This document shows, in pieces, positions 8,092 through 16,183 of a stretch of DNA of 64,000 nt. How positions within the stretch are numbered: the stretch's first letter is position 1; the number at the start of each line of letters is the position of its first letter. Source of the DNA: Pararhodobacter marinus (GTDB taxonomy: Bacteria > Pseudomonadota > Alphaproteobacteria > Rhodobacterales > Rhodobacteraceae); the NCBI RefSeq assembly GCF_003122215.1, contig NZ_QEYD01000002.1, positions 186,001 to 250,000 on the forward strand. Direction: 5' to 3'. A program made the position numbers and the translations under genes. A model generated the notes under the pieces. The model was given only the letters and a program-made list of their open reading frames with translations. It had not been told where the DNA came from and searched no databases.

Positions 8092-9093
8092 GTGACAAAC
8101 CCGCTTGCCGCCCGTATCCGCCACGTGATCGACACCAAGACCAAGCCGCTGGGCGCGCTTGGCCGGATCGAGACCCTGGCCGAGCAGATCGCGCTTTTGC
8201 AGGGGACCGACGCGCCCCGCATGACGCAATGCACACTGACCATCTTCGCCGCCGATCACGGCATCGCCGCGACCGGCGTGTCGGCCTTCCCGCAGGAAGT
8301 GACGCCGCAGATGGTGATGAATTTTCTGGCGGGCGGTGCCGCCGCCAATGTCTTCGCCGCCGTCAACGGCGTGGCGCTGCAGGTGGTGGATGCGGGCGTT
8401 GCGGGCGAGCGGATCGAGCATCCGCAGCTTATCGACCGTCGCATCGCCGCGGGCACCGCGAATTTCCTCGACGGCCCGGCGATGAGCTCCGAACAGGCGC
8501 AGCAGGCGCTCGATCACGGCGCGGGCGTTGCCCATGCGGCGACGGGCGAGGCGCTGGCCTTCGGCGAGATGGGCATCGCCAACACTGCCACGGCCGCCGC
8601 GCTGGCGCACAAGCTGACGGGCCGCCCGCTGGCCGGGCTGGTCGGGCGGGGCACCGGGCTGGACGATGCCGGGCTTGACCGCAAGCTCGACATCCTGACC
8701 CGCGCCGCCGCGCGCACCGGCGCGCTGAGCCCGGAACAGGCAATGGCCGAATATGGCGGGTTCGAGATCGTCATGATGGCGGGCGCGATGATCGAGACCG
8801 CGCGCGAAAACCGCGTGGTGATCGTCGACGGCTTCATCGCCAGTGTCGCGGCGCTTCTGGCCACCAAGCTGCAGCCCGAGACCCGGCGCGCGCTGGTCTT
8901 CGCCCATCGCTCGCACGAATCGGGCCACCGAGTCGTTCTGGAAGAGCTGGAGGCCGATCCGCTTCTGTCGCTCGACATGCGGTTGGGCGAGGGGACGGGC
9001 GCGCTGCTGGCCTGGCCGCTTCTGAAGGCCGCAGCGGCGATGATGACCGACATGGCCAGCTTCGAGACCGCCGGCGTCTCGAGCGCCGGTTGA
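8092..9093 (+). CDS. cobT: Nicotinate-nucleotide--dimethylbenzimidazole phosphoribosyltransferase
   Basis: 333 residues from GTG 8092 (VTNPLAARIR). This start gives the family length; the ATG-like extension to 8026 is non-homologous in appearance. The enzyme moves phosphoribose from nicotinate mononucleotide to 5,6-dimethylbenzimidazole, making alpha-ribazole phosphate, the lower ligand of B12. Family landmarks are GEMGIANTATAAA, VGRGTGLDDAG and the C-terminal LGEGTGA, whose Glu300 corresponds to the catalytic base. It opens a four-gene operon for nucleotide-loop assembly. No cobalamin riboswitch is visible in the 76 bases before it. This protein is called CobU in Pseudomonas denitrificans nomenclature and is unrelated to the chelatase CobT at 39-41 kb. 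Confidence 0.93.
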   Translation: MTNPLAARIRHVIDTKTKPLGALGRIETLAEQIALLQGTDAPRMTQCTLTIFAADHGIAATGVSAFPQEVTPQMVMNFLAGGAAANVFAAVNGVALQVVDAGVAGERIEHPQLIDRRIAAGTANFLDGPAMSSEQAQQALDHGAGVAHAATGEALAFGEMGIANTATAAALAHKLTGRPLAGLVGRGTGLDDAGLDRKLDILTRAAARTGALSPEQAMAEYGGFEIVMMAGAMIETARENRVVIVDGFIASVAALLATKLQPETRRALVFAHRSHESGHRVVLEELEADPLLSLDMRLGEGTGALLAWPLLKAAAAMMTDMASFETAGVSSAG

Positions 9094-9097
9094 TCCG

Positions 9098-9826
9098 GTG
9101 CGCGCAGCCCGCGCCGCGCTGGCCTTCCTGACCCGGCTACCGGCCGGGCCGCTCGACAGCGCGGATTTCGCCCGCGCACCCGCATGGTTCACCGCGGTGG
9201 GGCTGGGGCTGGGCATCGCCTCGGCCGGGATCTGGTGGCTCGCCGCCTGCGTCTGGCCGCCGGTTCTGGCCGCCTTGGCCGCCGTCGTGGCGTTGCTCAT
9301 GATGACCGGCGCGCTGCACGAGGACGGGCTGGCCGATACGTTCGACGGTCTCGGCTCGGGCCGCCCGACCGAACGCGCGCTCGAGATCATGCGCGACAGC
9401 CGGATCGGCAGTTTCGGCGCCATCGCGCTTGGCATCGTGCTGGCTGCGCGGGTGGCGGCGCTGGCCGCGCTGGGACTGGGCGCGCCGGTGGCGCTGATCG
9501 CCGGGCAGGCGCTCAGCCGCGCGGGCATGACGCTGATGCTGCGGCGCGGGCCCTATGTCCGCGCCACGGGCGCCGCGACCGGGATGACCGGCCCGATGGG
9601 GGCACATCGCTGGGCGCTGATCGGGGCCGTGGCGCTTGCCATAGTCATCACCGCCGTCACGCTGGGCTGGGCGGTCCTGGGCGGTCTTGCGGGGCTTGTC
9701 GTCGCGCAGTTGGCGATCCGGGGCTGGGCGGTGGCGCGGCTGCGCGGCATCACCGGCGACACCCTTGGCGCGTCCCAGGCTCTGGGCGATCTGGGCTTTC
9801 TTCTGGGGCTGCTGGCATGTCTGTGA
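9098..9826 (+). CDS. cobS: Adenosylcobinamide-GDP ribazoletransferase (cobalamin synthase)
   Basis: 242 residues from GTG 9098, four bases after the stop of the preceding gene. A polytopic membrane enzyme that joins adenosylcobinamide-GDP to alpha-ribazole (or its phosphate), the last assembly step of B12. The family motif GALHEDGLADTFDGLG is present near residue 68, followed by the RSTERALEIMRDSRIG-like segment (here RPTERALEIMRDSRIG) and five or six hydrophobic helices. It overlaps the following phosphatase gene by 10 bases, implying translational coupling. Named CobV in the aerobic nomenclature. Confidence 0.92.
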   Translation: MRAARAALAFLTRLPAGPLDSADFARAPAWFTAVGLGLGIASAGIWWLAACVWPPVLAALAAVVALLMMTGALHEDGLADTFDGLGSGRPTERALEIMRDSRIGSFGAIALGIVLAARVAALAALGLGAPVALIAGQALSRAGMTLMLRRGPYVRATGAATGMTGPMGAHRWALIGAVALAIVITAVTLGWAVLGGLAGLVVAQLAIRGWAVARLRGITGDTLGASQALGDLGFLLGLLACL

Positions 9827-10344
9827 TTCTCTTGCGGCACACGAAGCCCGATGTGATCGAGGGCACCTGTTACGGTCGCACCGATCTGGGGCTGGCGGAA
9901 TGTTTCGACGACACGGCGATCCGCATCGCCGCCGAACTCCCGCCCGTTGAGCGCATCCTCTCTTCCCCCCTGTCGCGCTGTCAGCGTCTGGCCCGTGCCA
10001 TTGCCGAGGCGCGGGGCCTGCCGGTCGAAACCGATACCCGCTTCGTCGAGATGGATTTCGGCCGGTGGGAGGGCATTGCCTGGTCCGAGATCCCGCGCCC
10101 CGAGATCGACGCGTGGCGCGACGACTTTCTTGATGCGCGCCCGCATGGCGGCGAAAGCGTGCGCGACCTGCGCGAGCGCACACGCGCGGGGCTCGATGCC
10201 GTGGCCGAGGGGCCGGTGCCGGCGCTTGTTGTCACCCATGCGGGCGTCATCAAGGCCGCGCTGGCGCTGTCGGGGCAGTCGGATGGCTGGGACGCGCAGA
10301 CCGAATTCGGCCATTGGCGGAGGCTCGCATGGCCCGCGCCGTGA
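9817..10344 (+). CDS. cobC: Histidine phosphatase family protein, probable alpha-ribazole phosphatase
   Basis: 175 residues. Phosphoglycerate-mutase-like fold with the N-terminal RHTKP catalytic motif (LLRHTKPDV), the later arginine region SSPLSRCQRLA, the glutamate region VEMDFGRWEG, and the second histidine in VVTHAGV. Position inside the cobT-cobS-cobU cluster argues for the CobC role, removing the 5'-phosphate from alpha-ribazole phosphate or adenosylcobalamin phosphate. The ATG at 9817 overlaps the cobS stop by 10 bases, and the reading frame upstream is shadow. The protein fold alone would not distinguish it from other small-molecule phosphatases. Confidence 0.85.
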   Translation: MSVILLRHTKPDVIEGTCYGRTDLGLAECFDDTAIRIAAELPPVERILSSPLSRCQRLARAIAEARGLPVETDTRFVEMDFGRWEGIAWSEIPRPEIDAWRDDFLDARPHGGESVRDLRERTRAGLDAVAEGPVPALVVTHAGVIKAALALSGQSDGWDAQTEFGHWRRLAWPAP

Positions 10345-10862
10345 CGCTGGTTCTGGGCGGCGCGCGCTCTGGCAAAAGCGCGCTGGCCGAGCGCGTCGTG
10401 CTGCGGGCGGGCGGTGCGCCGGTCTATATCGCCACCGCGCAGGCCTGGGATGACGAGATGCGCGCGCGCATCGCGCAGCATAGGGCGCAGCGGGACGGGC
10501 AGGGCTGGGAAACCGTCGAGGCGCCCCTCGACCTGTCCGGCGCGCTGACGGATCTGGATCCCGCGCGCCCGGTGCTGATCGACTGCCTGACGCTCTGGCT
10601 GACCAATCACCTGTTGGCCGAGCATGCCATCGACCAGCAGGTCGGGGGCCTGATCGACGCGCTGCAGGGACGCCCCGGCCCGACCGTTCTGGTGGCAAAC
10701 GAGGTCGGGCTTGGCATCGTCCCCGACAACGCGCTGGCCCGGGCGTTCCGCGACCATGCCGGGCGCTGCAACCAGCGCATCGCGGCCATGGCCGATACCG
10801 TGGTCTTCACCGCCGCCGGACTGCCGATGGTGTTGAAAGGCGCGCTGCCGCCGGGGATCTGA
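10329..10862 (+). CDS. cobU: Bifunctional adenosylcobinamide kinase / adenosylcobinamide-phosphate guanylyltransferase
   Basis: 177 residues. It phosphorylates adenosylcobinamide and then transfers GMP to it, feeding CobS. The P-loop GGARSGKS lies at residues 10-17; His51 (AQHRAQR) matches the residue guanylylated in the family; DCLTLWLTN and ANEVGLGIVP are further family signatures. The start at 10329 rather than the ATG at 10314 is set by a GGAGG at 10319-10323, five bases before it. It overlaps cobC by 16 bases and ends the operon. CobP in the aerobic nomenclature. Confidence 0.93.
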   Translation: MARAVTLVLGGARSGKSALAERVVLRAGGAPVYIATAQAWDDEMRARIAQHRAQRDGQGWETVEAPLDLSGALTDLDPARPVLIDCLTLWLTNHLLAEHAIDQQVGGLIDALQGRPGPTVLVANEVGLGIVPDNALARAFRDHAGRCNQRIAAMADTVVFTAAGLPMVLKGALPPGI

Positions 10863-10931
10863 GCGCGCGCCCTTGACCTTCCGCACCCGGCGCGGACACG
10901 ATGCGCCGAACCCAGCCCGGAGGCGCGGCGC

Positions 10932-11858
10932 ATGACCGACGACACCCAACTCGAGACGCTCACCGATTACGCGTGGCTCCCGTCCGAGATCCGCGACTTC
11001 ATCGCCCGGACCGAAGCCGCCTATCCCCCGGATGCGGTGAATTTCTCGATCGCCGAGCAGCGTGCCTTCTATGACAGGCTGTGCGCCGATTTCGATCAGC
11101 CTCATCCGCCCGGCCTGACGACCGAGGATCTCACCATCGCTGAAATCCCCTGCCGCCGCTACACGCCGACCCGGCCCAGGGGCGGCGTGACGGGGATCTA
11201 TTTCCACGGCGGCGGTTTCGTGGTGGGCGGGCTTGAAAGCCACGATGCCATCGTTGCCGAACTGGCCGAGCGTGCCGGCCTGACGATGATCGCCGTCGAT
11301 TACCGGCTGGTCCCCGAACACCGCCATCCCGCCGCCTATCTCGATTGCCTGGCCGTGGTCGATGCGGTGCCCGGGCCCAAGGTGCTGGCGGGTGACAGCG
11401 CGGGCGGGACGCTGGCGGCGTCGGTCAGCGCGGCGCGGCCGGGGCTGGCGGGGCAGGTGCTGATCTATCCGGGGCTGGGGGGAGAGGGGCTGCCCAGCTT
11501 CACCCGCCATGCCAAGGCCCCGATGCTGAGCGCCGATGAATGCCGCTATTACGAGACGGTGCGCTATGACGGTCCGGTGCCCGTGGGCGACGTGACCGCG
11601 CGCCCGCTCGATGCCGAGGACTACGGTGATCTGCCCCCGACCGCGATCTTCATCGCCGAGGCCGATCCGCTGGCCTCGGGCGGGGTCGAATACGCCGCGC
11701 GGCTGGCCGAGGCGGGCGTGGACGTGTCGCTGACCGAAGAACCGGGCATGGTGCATGGCTATCTGCGCGCGCGGCATATGTCGCCCGGCGCGGCGGAGTC
11801 TTTCGCCCGCATCGCCGAGGCGCTCGATCGTTTCGCCACGCAGGCTGTCGGCGCATGA
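10932..11858 (+). CDS. Alpha/beta-hydrolase (HSL-type esterase)
   Basis: 308 residues. The hormone-sensitive-lipase subfamily is indicated by the oxyanion-hole motif HGGG (YFHGGGFVVGG), the nucleophile elbow GDSAGG with Ser156, the acid Asp245 (AEADPL) and His275 (MVHGYL). Such enzymes hydrolyse short-chain esters; carbamates or lactones are also possible. A GGAGG lies shortly before the ATG. It follows cobU with a 69-bp gap and ends in a shared terminator, so it could be co-transcribed with the cobalamin operon, though no functional link is evident. Confidence 0.87.
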   Translation: MTDDTQLETLTDYAWLPSEIRDFIARTEAAYPPDAVNFSIAEQRAFYDRLCADFDQPHPPGLTTEDLTIAEIPCRRYTPTRPRGGVTGIYFHGGGFVVGGLESHDAIVAELAERAGLTMIAVDYRLVPEHRHPAAYLDCLAVVDAVPGPKVLAGDSAGGTLAASVSAARPGLAGQVLIYPGLGGEGLPSFTRHAKAPMLSADECRYYETVRYDGPVPVGDVTARPLDAEDYGDLPPTAIFIAEADPLASGGVEYAARLAEAGVDVSLTEEPGMVHGYLRARHMSPGAAESFARIAEALDRFATQAVGA

Positions 11859-11883
11859 AAAAAGGGGCCCCGCGGGGCCCCTT
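11858..11883. terminator. Bidirectional intrinsic terminator
   Basis: A ten-base-pair stem, AAGGGGCCCC (11862-11871) with GGGGCCCCTT (11874-11883), lies between two convergent genes. Read on the minus strand it is followed by six T residues, so it is a strong terminator for the lipoprotein gene; on the plus strand the T-tract is short. Confidence 0.8.
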
Positions 11884-11903
11884 CGTCGTCCATACGCGCG
11901 CGC

Positions 11904-12470
11904 TTAGTAGCGCACGACGGTTTCGAAACTTTCGGGCAGTTCCACGTCGGGGTTCAGGATCTCGACCAGGTCGAAGCTGAACGAGGCCGAGGTGCCGTCT
12001 TCCGAAATCTCGCCCGTGGACGAGACGACCTCGGCACCGGCCACGCGGATCGTGAAGGAATGGCCTTCCAGCATCGGGCGCATCATCGCCGCCATCTGCG
12101 GATCGTTGCGCATCTCGGCGCCCTGCGCGCCCATCTCGCCGATGGGGAAGGTCACGCGGACGGTGCCGTCACCCAGATCCTCGGCGGTGGGCGACGGCTC
12201 GCCCGGCTCGCTTTCGAACACCTCGGCAAACGTGCCCGAGGTCATGACGTCGCAGCGCGCGGTCTCACCCTCGATGGTCAGCGTGCCGCCCTCGTCCTCG
12301 GGGCAGAAGGACGCGCCGCCGCCAATCATTTCAAGCATTTGCTGCTGAACGGTCATGTGGCCCGAAACGCTGGCCTGATCGGCGCCCTCGATCGTGGCGG
12401 TCATGTCGACATCGACGCAGGCCGACAGCGCCATCGCGCCAACCAGCGCCGCAGCTTGGATCATACGCAT
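11904..12470 (-). CDS. Predicted lipoprotein of unknown function
   Basis: 188 residues. The N-terminus MRMIQAAALVGAMALSAC is a type II signal with lipobox LSAC, so Cys18 should be lipidated. The mature part begins with alternating hydrophobic/polar residues (VDVDMTATIEG), is acidic, and has two further cysteines (FCPED and RCDVM) that could form a disulfide. A GGGAG ribosome site precedes the ATG. No enzyme motif was recognised. It stands alone between the esterase and the polysaccharide export genes. Confidence 0.75.
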   Translation of the reverse strand: MRMIQAAALVGAMALSACVDVDMTATIEGADQASVSGHMTVQQQMLEMIGGGASFCPEDEGGTLTIEGETARCDVMTSGTFAEVFESEPGEPSPTAEDLGDGTVRVTFPIGEMGAQGAEMRNDPQMAAMMRPMLEGHSFTIRVAGAEVVSSTGEISEDGTSASFSFDLVEILNPDVELPESFETVVRY

Positions 12471-12606
12471 TGAAATCTCCCTTAGCGAAATGATTTGGCA
12501 CCAGCCTAACGAGGGGGCTCGGCGGGTGCCAGAGACAATACGTCGGCCCGGGCGGGACCGGCGTTCAATTGCCGGTTGCCGCCGGGCGGGCCGCTGACCC
12601 GGTCGT

Positions 12607-14400
12607 CTATCCCGTGATCTGCTCGCGCAGGATGGCCGCCGTCATCGAGATCAGCAGGTAGATCCCGGCAAAGATCAGGAAGGCGAGCGCGGTGTTTTCG
12701 AAGGCGCGCGGATAGGTGGGTTCGTCCGGCGCCACGGGGCTCACGCCCAGCGACAGATAGCGGACCTGGCGGTTCGCCTCGATCCGGGCGGCCTCGAGTT
12801 GCTGCATCGCCTGCGCCAGCAGCATCTGCCGCGTCGCGACATCGGATTCCGCCATCACCTGTTCGCGCTGCAGCCGCGCCACCGAGGGGGTGTTGTCGCC
12901 GCCCTGCGTGAGGCTTCCGCGCAGATCGGCGATCTGGCTTTCCAGCGTCGCCACGCGCCGCTCGGCCTGTTCCAGGCGCGCCGGGTTCGGGCGCGGATTG
13001 GCGCGCAGGTCGGCAAGGCTGAGCCGCTCCATGTTCAGCTGCGTCTCCAGGTTGGTGATCTGCTGGGTGAGCAGCGTCACCTCGACCTCGGAGGACAGCA
13101 TCTGGAACCGCTCCTGCAATTCCAGCACCCGAAGCTGCGCCTCGTTCATGCGCGCTTCGGCCTGCTCGACGCTTTCCTGCGCATCGGCCATCTGGTTCTC
13201 GCGCAGGCGCTGGGTCAACTGGTCGACCTGTTCCTCGGCATAGCTGACCAGCGCGCGGGCGAAGCGTTCGCTGGTCTCGGGGTCGGCGGCGATCACCTCC
13301 ATGCGGATGATGCCCTCGGTGGGATCGAAGCTGACCTGCACCATGTCCTGATACAGCCTGTAGGCCGCCTCGTCGGTGGCGTCGGGCGGCAGGCGGCGCA
13401 ACGGGTCGATCTCTTCGTTCTGGAAATAGCTCTTGAAGCCTTCCTCGCGGTCGAGCCGCCGCATCGCGTCGCGCGATTGCAGGAAGCTCTGAACGGTAAT
13501 CGAGTCCTGGTTGGACCCCATCGCCGCGCCGCCGAACATGCCCGACAGCGCCCCGGCCGCCGCGCCGCCGGCATTGCTGTCGGCCTGCTGGATGACGAAT
13601 TCCGAATTGGTCGCGTAGAGCGGCGTCGCCACGACGAAGAAATACCAGGCCGCGATCAGCGTGGGCAACGTGACGAAGATCCCCAGCCGGGCCGCCAGCA
13701 ACAGCATCCGCCGGCGCCGCCGCTTGCGGATGTCTTTCTGGATGCGCGAGATTTCCGCCTTGCGCTGGTTCGGCGCCGAGGCGGGTTCCGCCACCGCGGG
13801 GGTGCCGGGCTGGCGGTAGGCTTTGGGCAGCTGCGGCTGTTCGGTGGTCGTCAGGGCGCGGCTTTTCGAGCCTTCCTCCTTGACGATGTCCAGAAGCGTC
13901 GAGCGCTCGAACGGGTCGATCCCCTGCTGGCGCAGAAGCCGTACGGCTTCCAGCCCCGAGGTCGCCTTGATCCCGTTGCGCTGCGCGACCCGCATCGCCA
14001 TGCGCAATTGGCGGCCGGTCAGCTCTGACTCGCTTTGGGCCTGGCCGGCGGGCTGCGCTTTGTTCCCTGCCGTGCCGGGCGTCGCATCGCCGCTCTGCGG
14101 CGCCGGTCGGTCCGCCGCCGGGGTGTCGCGCGGCGGGCGCGGGCTGGTGCCAGCGCCGCCGGTATTGGGCCGGGCCGGGCGTGCCGGCTGTGGCGAAGGC
14201 TGCGCCTCGTCGCTCAGCCCGGCCGAGCGGGGGCTCGCGCTCTCTGCCGGGGTATAGGCGGCGCGCCTTGCGCCGTCGCGCGGCGCACTTTGCGCATCGG
14301 GTGCTTCCGCGCGTTGCGGCGCGACGCTGGTGCGCAGCGCCTCGGAACTGTCGTCGCCCAGTTTGAGCCGGAACCGCCTAGCTTTGGGTTTCGTAGTCAT
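12607..14400 (-). CDS. KpsE/RkpR-like capsule polysaccharide export inner-membrane protein with long N-terminal extension
   Basis: 597 residues. The C-terminal two thirds match the Wzz/GNVR-type export adaptor layout: a basic stop (RKRRRRR) and first membrane helix near residues 235-258, a long periplasmic coiled coil rich in Gln/Glu/Leu/Arg (roughly 370-540), and a final helix near 570-590. KpsE proteins link the ABC exporter to the outer-membrane channel for capsule or similar glycans. Residues 1-230, Pro/Ala/Ser-rich with one more ordered block (about 125-175), are extra compared with KpsE of about 380 residues. ATG 14400 overlaps the stop of the ATPase gene by 23 bases. The longer reading to 14448 lies inside that gene and is not preferred. 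Confidence 0.82.
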   Translation of the reverse strand: MTTKPKARRFRLKLGDDSSEALRTSVAPQRAEAPDAQSAPRDGARRAAYTPAESASPRSAGLSDEAQPSPQPARPARPNTGGAGTSPRPPRDTPAADRPAPQSGDATPGTAGNKAQPAGQAQSESELTGRQLRMAMRVAQRNGIKATSGLEAVRLLRQQGIDPFERSTLLDIVKEEGSKSRALTTTEQPQLPKAYRQPGTPAVAEPASAPNQRKAEISRIQKDIRKRRRRRMLLLAARLGIFVTLPTLIAAWYFFVVATPLYATNSEFVIQQADSNAGGAAAGALSGMFGGAAMGSNQDSITVQSFLQSRDAMRRLDREEGFKSYFQNEEIDPLRRLPPDATDEAAYRLYQDMVQVSFDPTEGIIRMEVIAADPETSERFARALVSYAEEQVDQLTQRLRENQMADAQESVEQAEARMNEAQLRVLELQERFQMLSSEVEVTLLTQQITNLETQLNMERLSLADLRANPRPNPARLEQAERRVATLESQIADLRGSLTQGGDNTPSVARLQREQVMAESDVATRQMLLAQAMQQLEAARIEANRQVRYLSLGVSPVAPDEPTYPRAFENTALAFLIFAGIYLLISMTAAILREQITG

Positions 14401-15037
14401 AAAGCGCTTTCGCCTCTTCCAGCGAGTCAAAGAACTGCAGCTTGCCATCGCGCAGCACCGCCGCCGATTTGCAGTATTTCTCCAGCGTTTCCGCCTGGTG
14501 CGACACGATCAGGACGGTGGCGTCCTCCAGCCGTTCCTTCAGGATCGCGCCCGCCCGCTTGTTGAACTTCACATCCGTGGTCGCGGGCATTCCTTCGTCG
14601 ACCAGGTAAAGGTCGAACTCGATCGCCAGCATCAGCGCGAAGGCGAAGCGCGAGCGCATCCCCTGGCTGTAGGTACCGACCGCCATGTCGAAATAATCGC
14701 CAATATCGCACAGCCAGCGGCAGAAGGCTTCGACCTCGTCCGGGTCGAGCTGATAGAGCCGGGCAATATAGCGCGCATTCTCGGTCGCGGTGTGGCGATG
14801 GTTGATACCGCCCATGAAGCCCAGCGGGAACGAGACCCGGCAGGTCCGCGTGATCGTGCCCTCGTCGGGTTTTTCCAGCCCCGCCATCATGTTGATGATC
14901 GTCGTCTTGCCGGTGCCATTGGGGGCGAGGATGCCGACCGAATGGCCCAGCTCCACGCGGAACGACGCCTCGTGCAGGATGACCTTGCGGCCCTTTCCGG
15001 TCCAGAAGGACTTGCTGACGTTGTAGAACTCCAGCAT
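14378..15037 (-). CDS. Capsule polysaccharide ABC exporter ATP-binding protein (KpsT-like)
   Basis: 219 residues, the usual KpsT length, starting MLEFYNVSKSF. Walker A is GILAPNGTGKTT, signature YSQGMRSRF, Walker B YLVDEGMPATTD, then the H-loop VSHQAET; all fit the ABC-2 polysaccharide exporter class (KpsT/BexA/RkpT). It energises export of lipid-linked capsular or related polysaccharide across the inner membrane with a KpsM-type permease. That permease is not next to it: upstream lies a 314-bp gap and then an unrelated gene on the other strand. Translation of the KpsE-like gene is probably coupled through the 23-base overlap. Confidence 0.9.
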   Translation of the reverse strand: MLEFYNVSKSFWTGKGRKVILHEASFRVELGHSVGILAPNGTGKTTIINMMAGLEKPDEGTITRTCRVSFPLGFMGGINHRHTATENARYIARLYQLDPDEVEAFCRWLCDIGDYFDMAVGTYSQGMRSRFAFALMLAIEFDLYLVDEGMPATTDVKFNKRAGAILKERLEDATVLIVSHQAETLEKYCKSAAVLRDGKLQFFDSLEEAKALYDYETQS

Positions 15038-15351
15038 CGCTCGCGCCTCGGTTTGCCGGTCCGTCCGGCGGCTTCGGCGCGGTCGGGCCCTGTAGGGGCA
15101 TCTGTCGCGGCCCCGCTTGCGGCCCGTCGGGGCCGGAATTGTCCCGCCATTATGAAGCATTACGGGCTCTGAGTGTAGTGAAAACTGCGTGTTCGGACTG
15201 TTGCGGCCGCGCGGCAGAGGTTAGGAAGGGCAAAGCAGGGTCACGCGCACGCCCACGGCGCCGCGCCGCGGCCTGACCGCCAGACGATCACAGGGCCGAT
15301 CCGGCCGACCACCGGGCCGATCCGGCCAAGGACACGAGAAGCAGGGCCGCC
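15038..15351. other. Intergenic region with two tandem 14-bp repeats
   Basis: This 314-bp gap separates the divergent kpsT-like and SseB genes. No convincing gene is seen. Close to the SseB start, GGGCCGATCCGGCC occurs twice (15293-15306 and 15314-15327, period 21); each copy contains the perfect arms GGCCG/CGGCC. The less GC-rich segment near 15155-15195 is the likeliest place for promoters, but no clear -35/-10 pair stands out. Confidence 0.5.
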
Positions 15352-16176
15352 ATGAGCAACGCGCCTCCCACCGATCTCGACACCGCGATGCAGCGCCTTG
15401 CCGCGGCCCCCGCCGACACGCCCGCGGAAATCAGCGCGCGCCTGGCCTTTCACGCCGAACTCAGCCGCGCGGAGCTGTTCGTGCTGCTCGATGCCGAGAT
15501 CACCGGCGACAGCATGGCGCCGCGCGTCTTCGATCTGTCCGATGTGCGCGCGGTGCTGGCGTTCGACAGCGAATACCGGCTGGCCGAATTCGCCGGGACG
15601 GCAGCGGCCTATGCGGCGTTGCCCGGGCGCATCCTGGTGTCGATGCTGGCCGAATCGGGCGAGGGGCTGTCGCTTCTGGTCAATGCCGATGCGCCCCATG
15701 CCTCGCTGATGTCGGCCGAGGCGGTCGAATGGCTGGCGGCGACGCTTTCCGGCCCCGCGCCCTCGGAAGGGCAGGGCGTGGCGCAAAGCTTCGCCGCGCC
15801 CGATCTGCCCGACAGCATCCGCGAGCCGCTGGTCGCCGCGCTCGAACGGCGCCTGTCGGGGATGCCGGGCCTGTCGGGGACGGTGTTGGCGGGGGTGTTG
15901 TGGCAGGATGGCACGCGCGGGCATACGCTGGCGCTGGCCGGGCTGCCCGAGGAAACGCATCCCGCCGTTGCCCGCGCGGTCTCCGAGGCACTGGCGCTGT
16001 CGGGGCTGGAGGCGGGCGCGCTTGACGTGATCTTCCCGCCCGAGCGGATGATGCAGGCCATCGCCGCCGTGGGGCTGCCGCTGTCGCCCGCGCCTTTCGC
16101 CATGGACGAAGACCAGGCGATCACCCCCGGCGCCAATCCCGGGCTTGATCCCAGCCGGCCCCCCAAGCTGCGCTGA
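15352..16176 (+). CDS. SseB N-terminal domain protein
   Basis: 274 residues. The first 130 residues (LDTAMQRLAAAP..., FHAELSRAELFVLLD, RVFDLSDVRAVLAFDSEYRLAEF) fit the SseB N-terminal domain seen in many proteobacterial proteins; the remainder is an alpha/beta region ending in a proline-rich tail. SseB-domain proteins have no established general biochemical function. No signal peptide, so cytoplasmic. The stop is followed after seven bases by the next gene, making a likely two-gene operon. Confidence 0.72.
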   Translation: MSNAPPTDLDTAMQRLAAAPADTPAEISARLAFHAELSRAELFVLLDAEITGDSMAPRVFDLSDVRAVLAFDSEYRLAEFAGTAAAYAALPGRILVSMLAESGEGLSLLVNADAPHASLMSAEAVEWLAATLSGPAPSEGQGVAQSFAAPDLPDSIREPLVAALERRLSGMPGLSGTVLAGVLWQDGTRGHTLALAGLPEETHPAVARAVSEALALSGLEAGALDVIFPPERMMQAIAAVGLPLSPAPFAMDEDQAITPGANPGLDPSRPPKLR

Positions 16177-16183
16177 GGCTGCC

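Noticed and set aside
5580-8243. An 887-codon minus-strand frame opposite cckA
   Set aside because: High in His/Arg/Gln/Gly with no motif, and fully antisense to a clear kinase gene.
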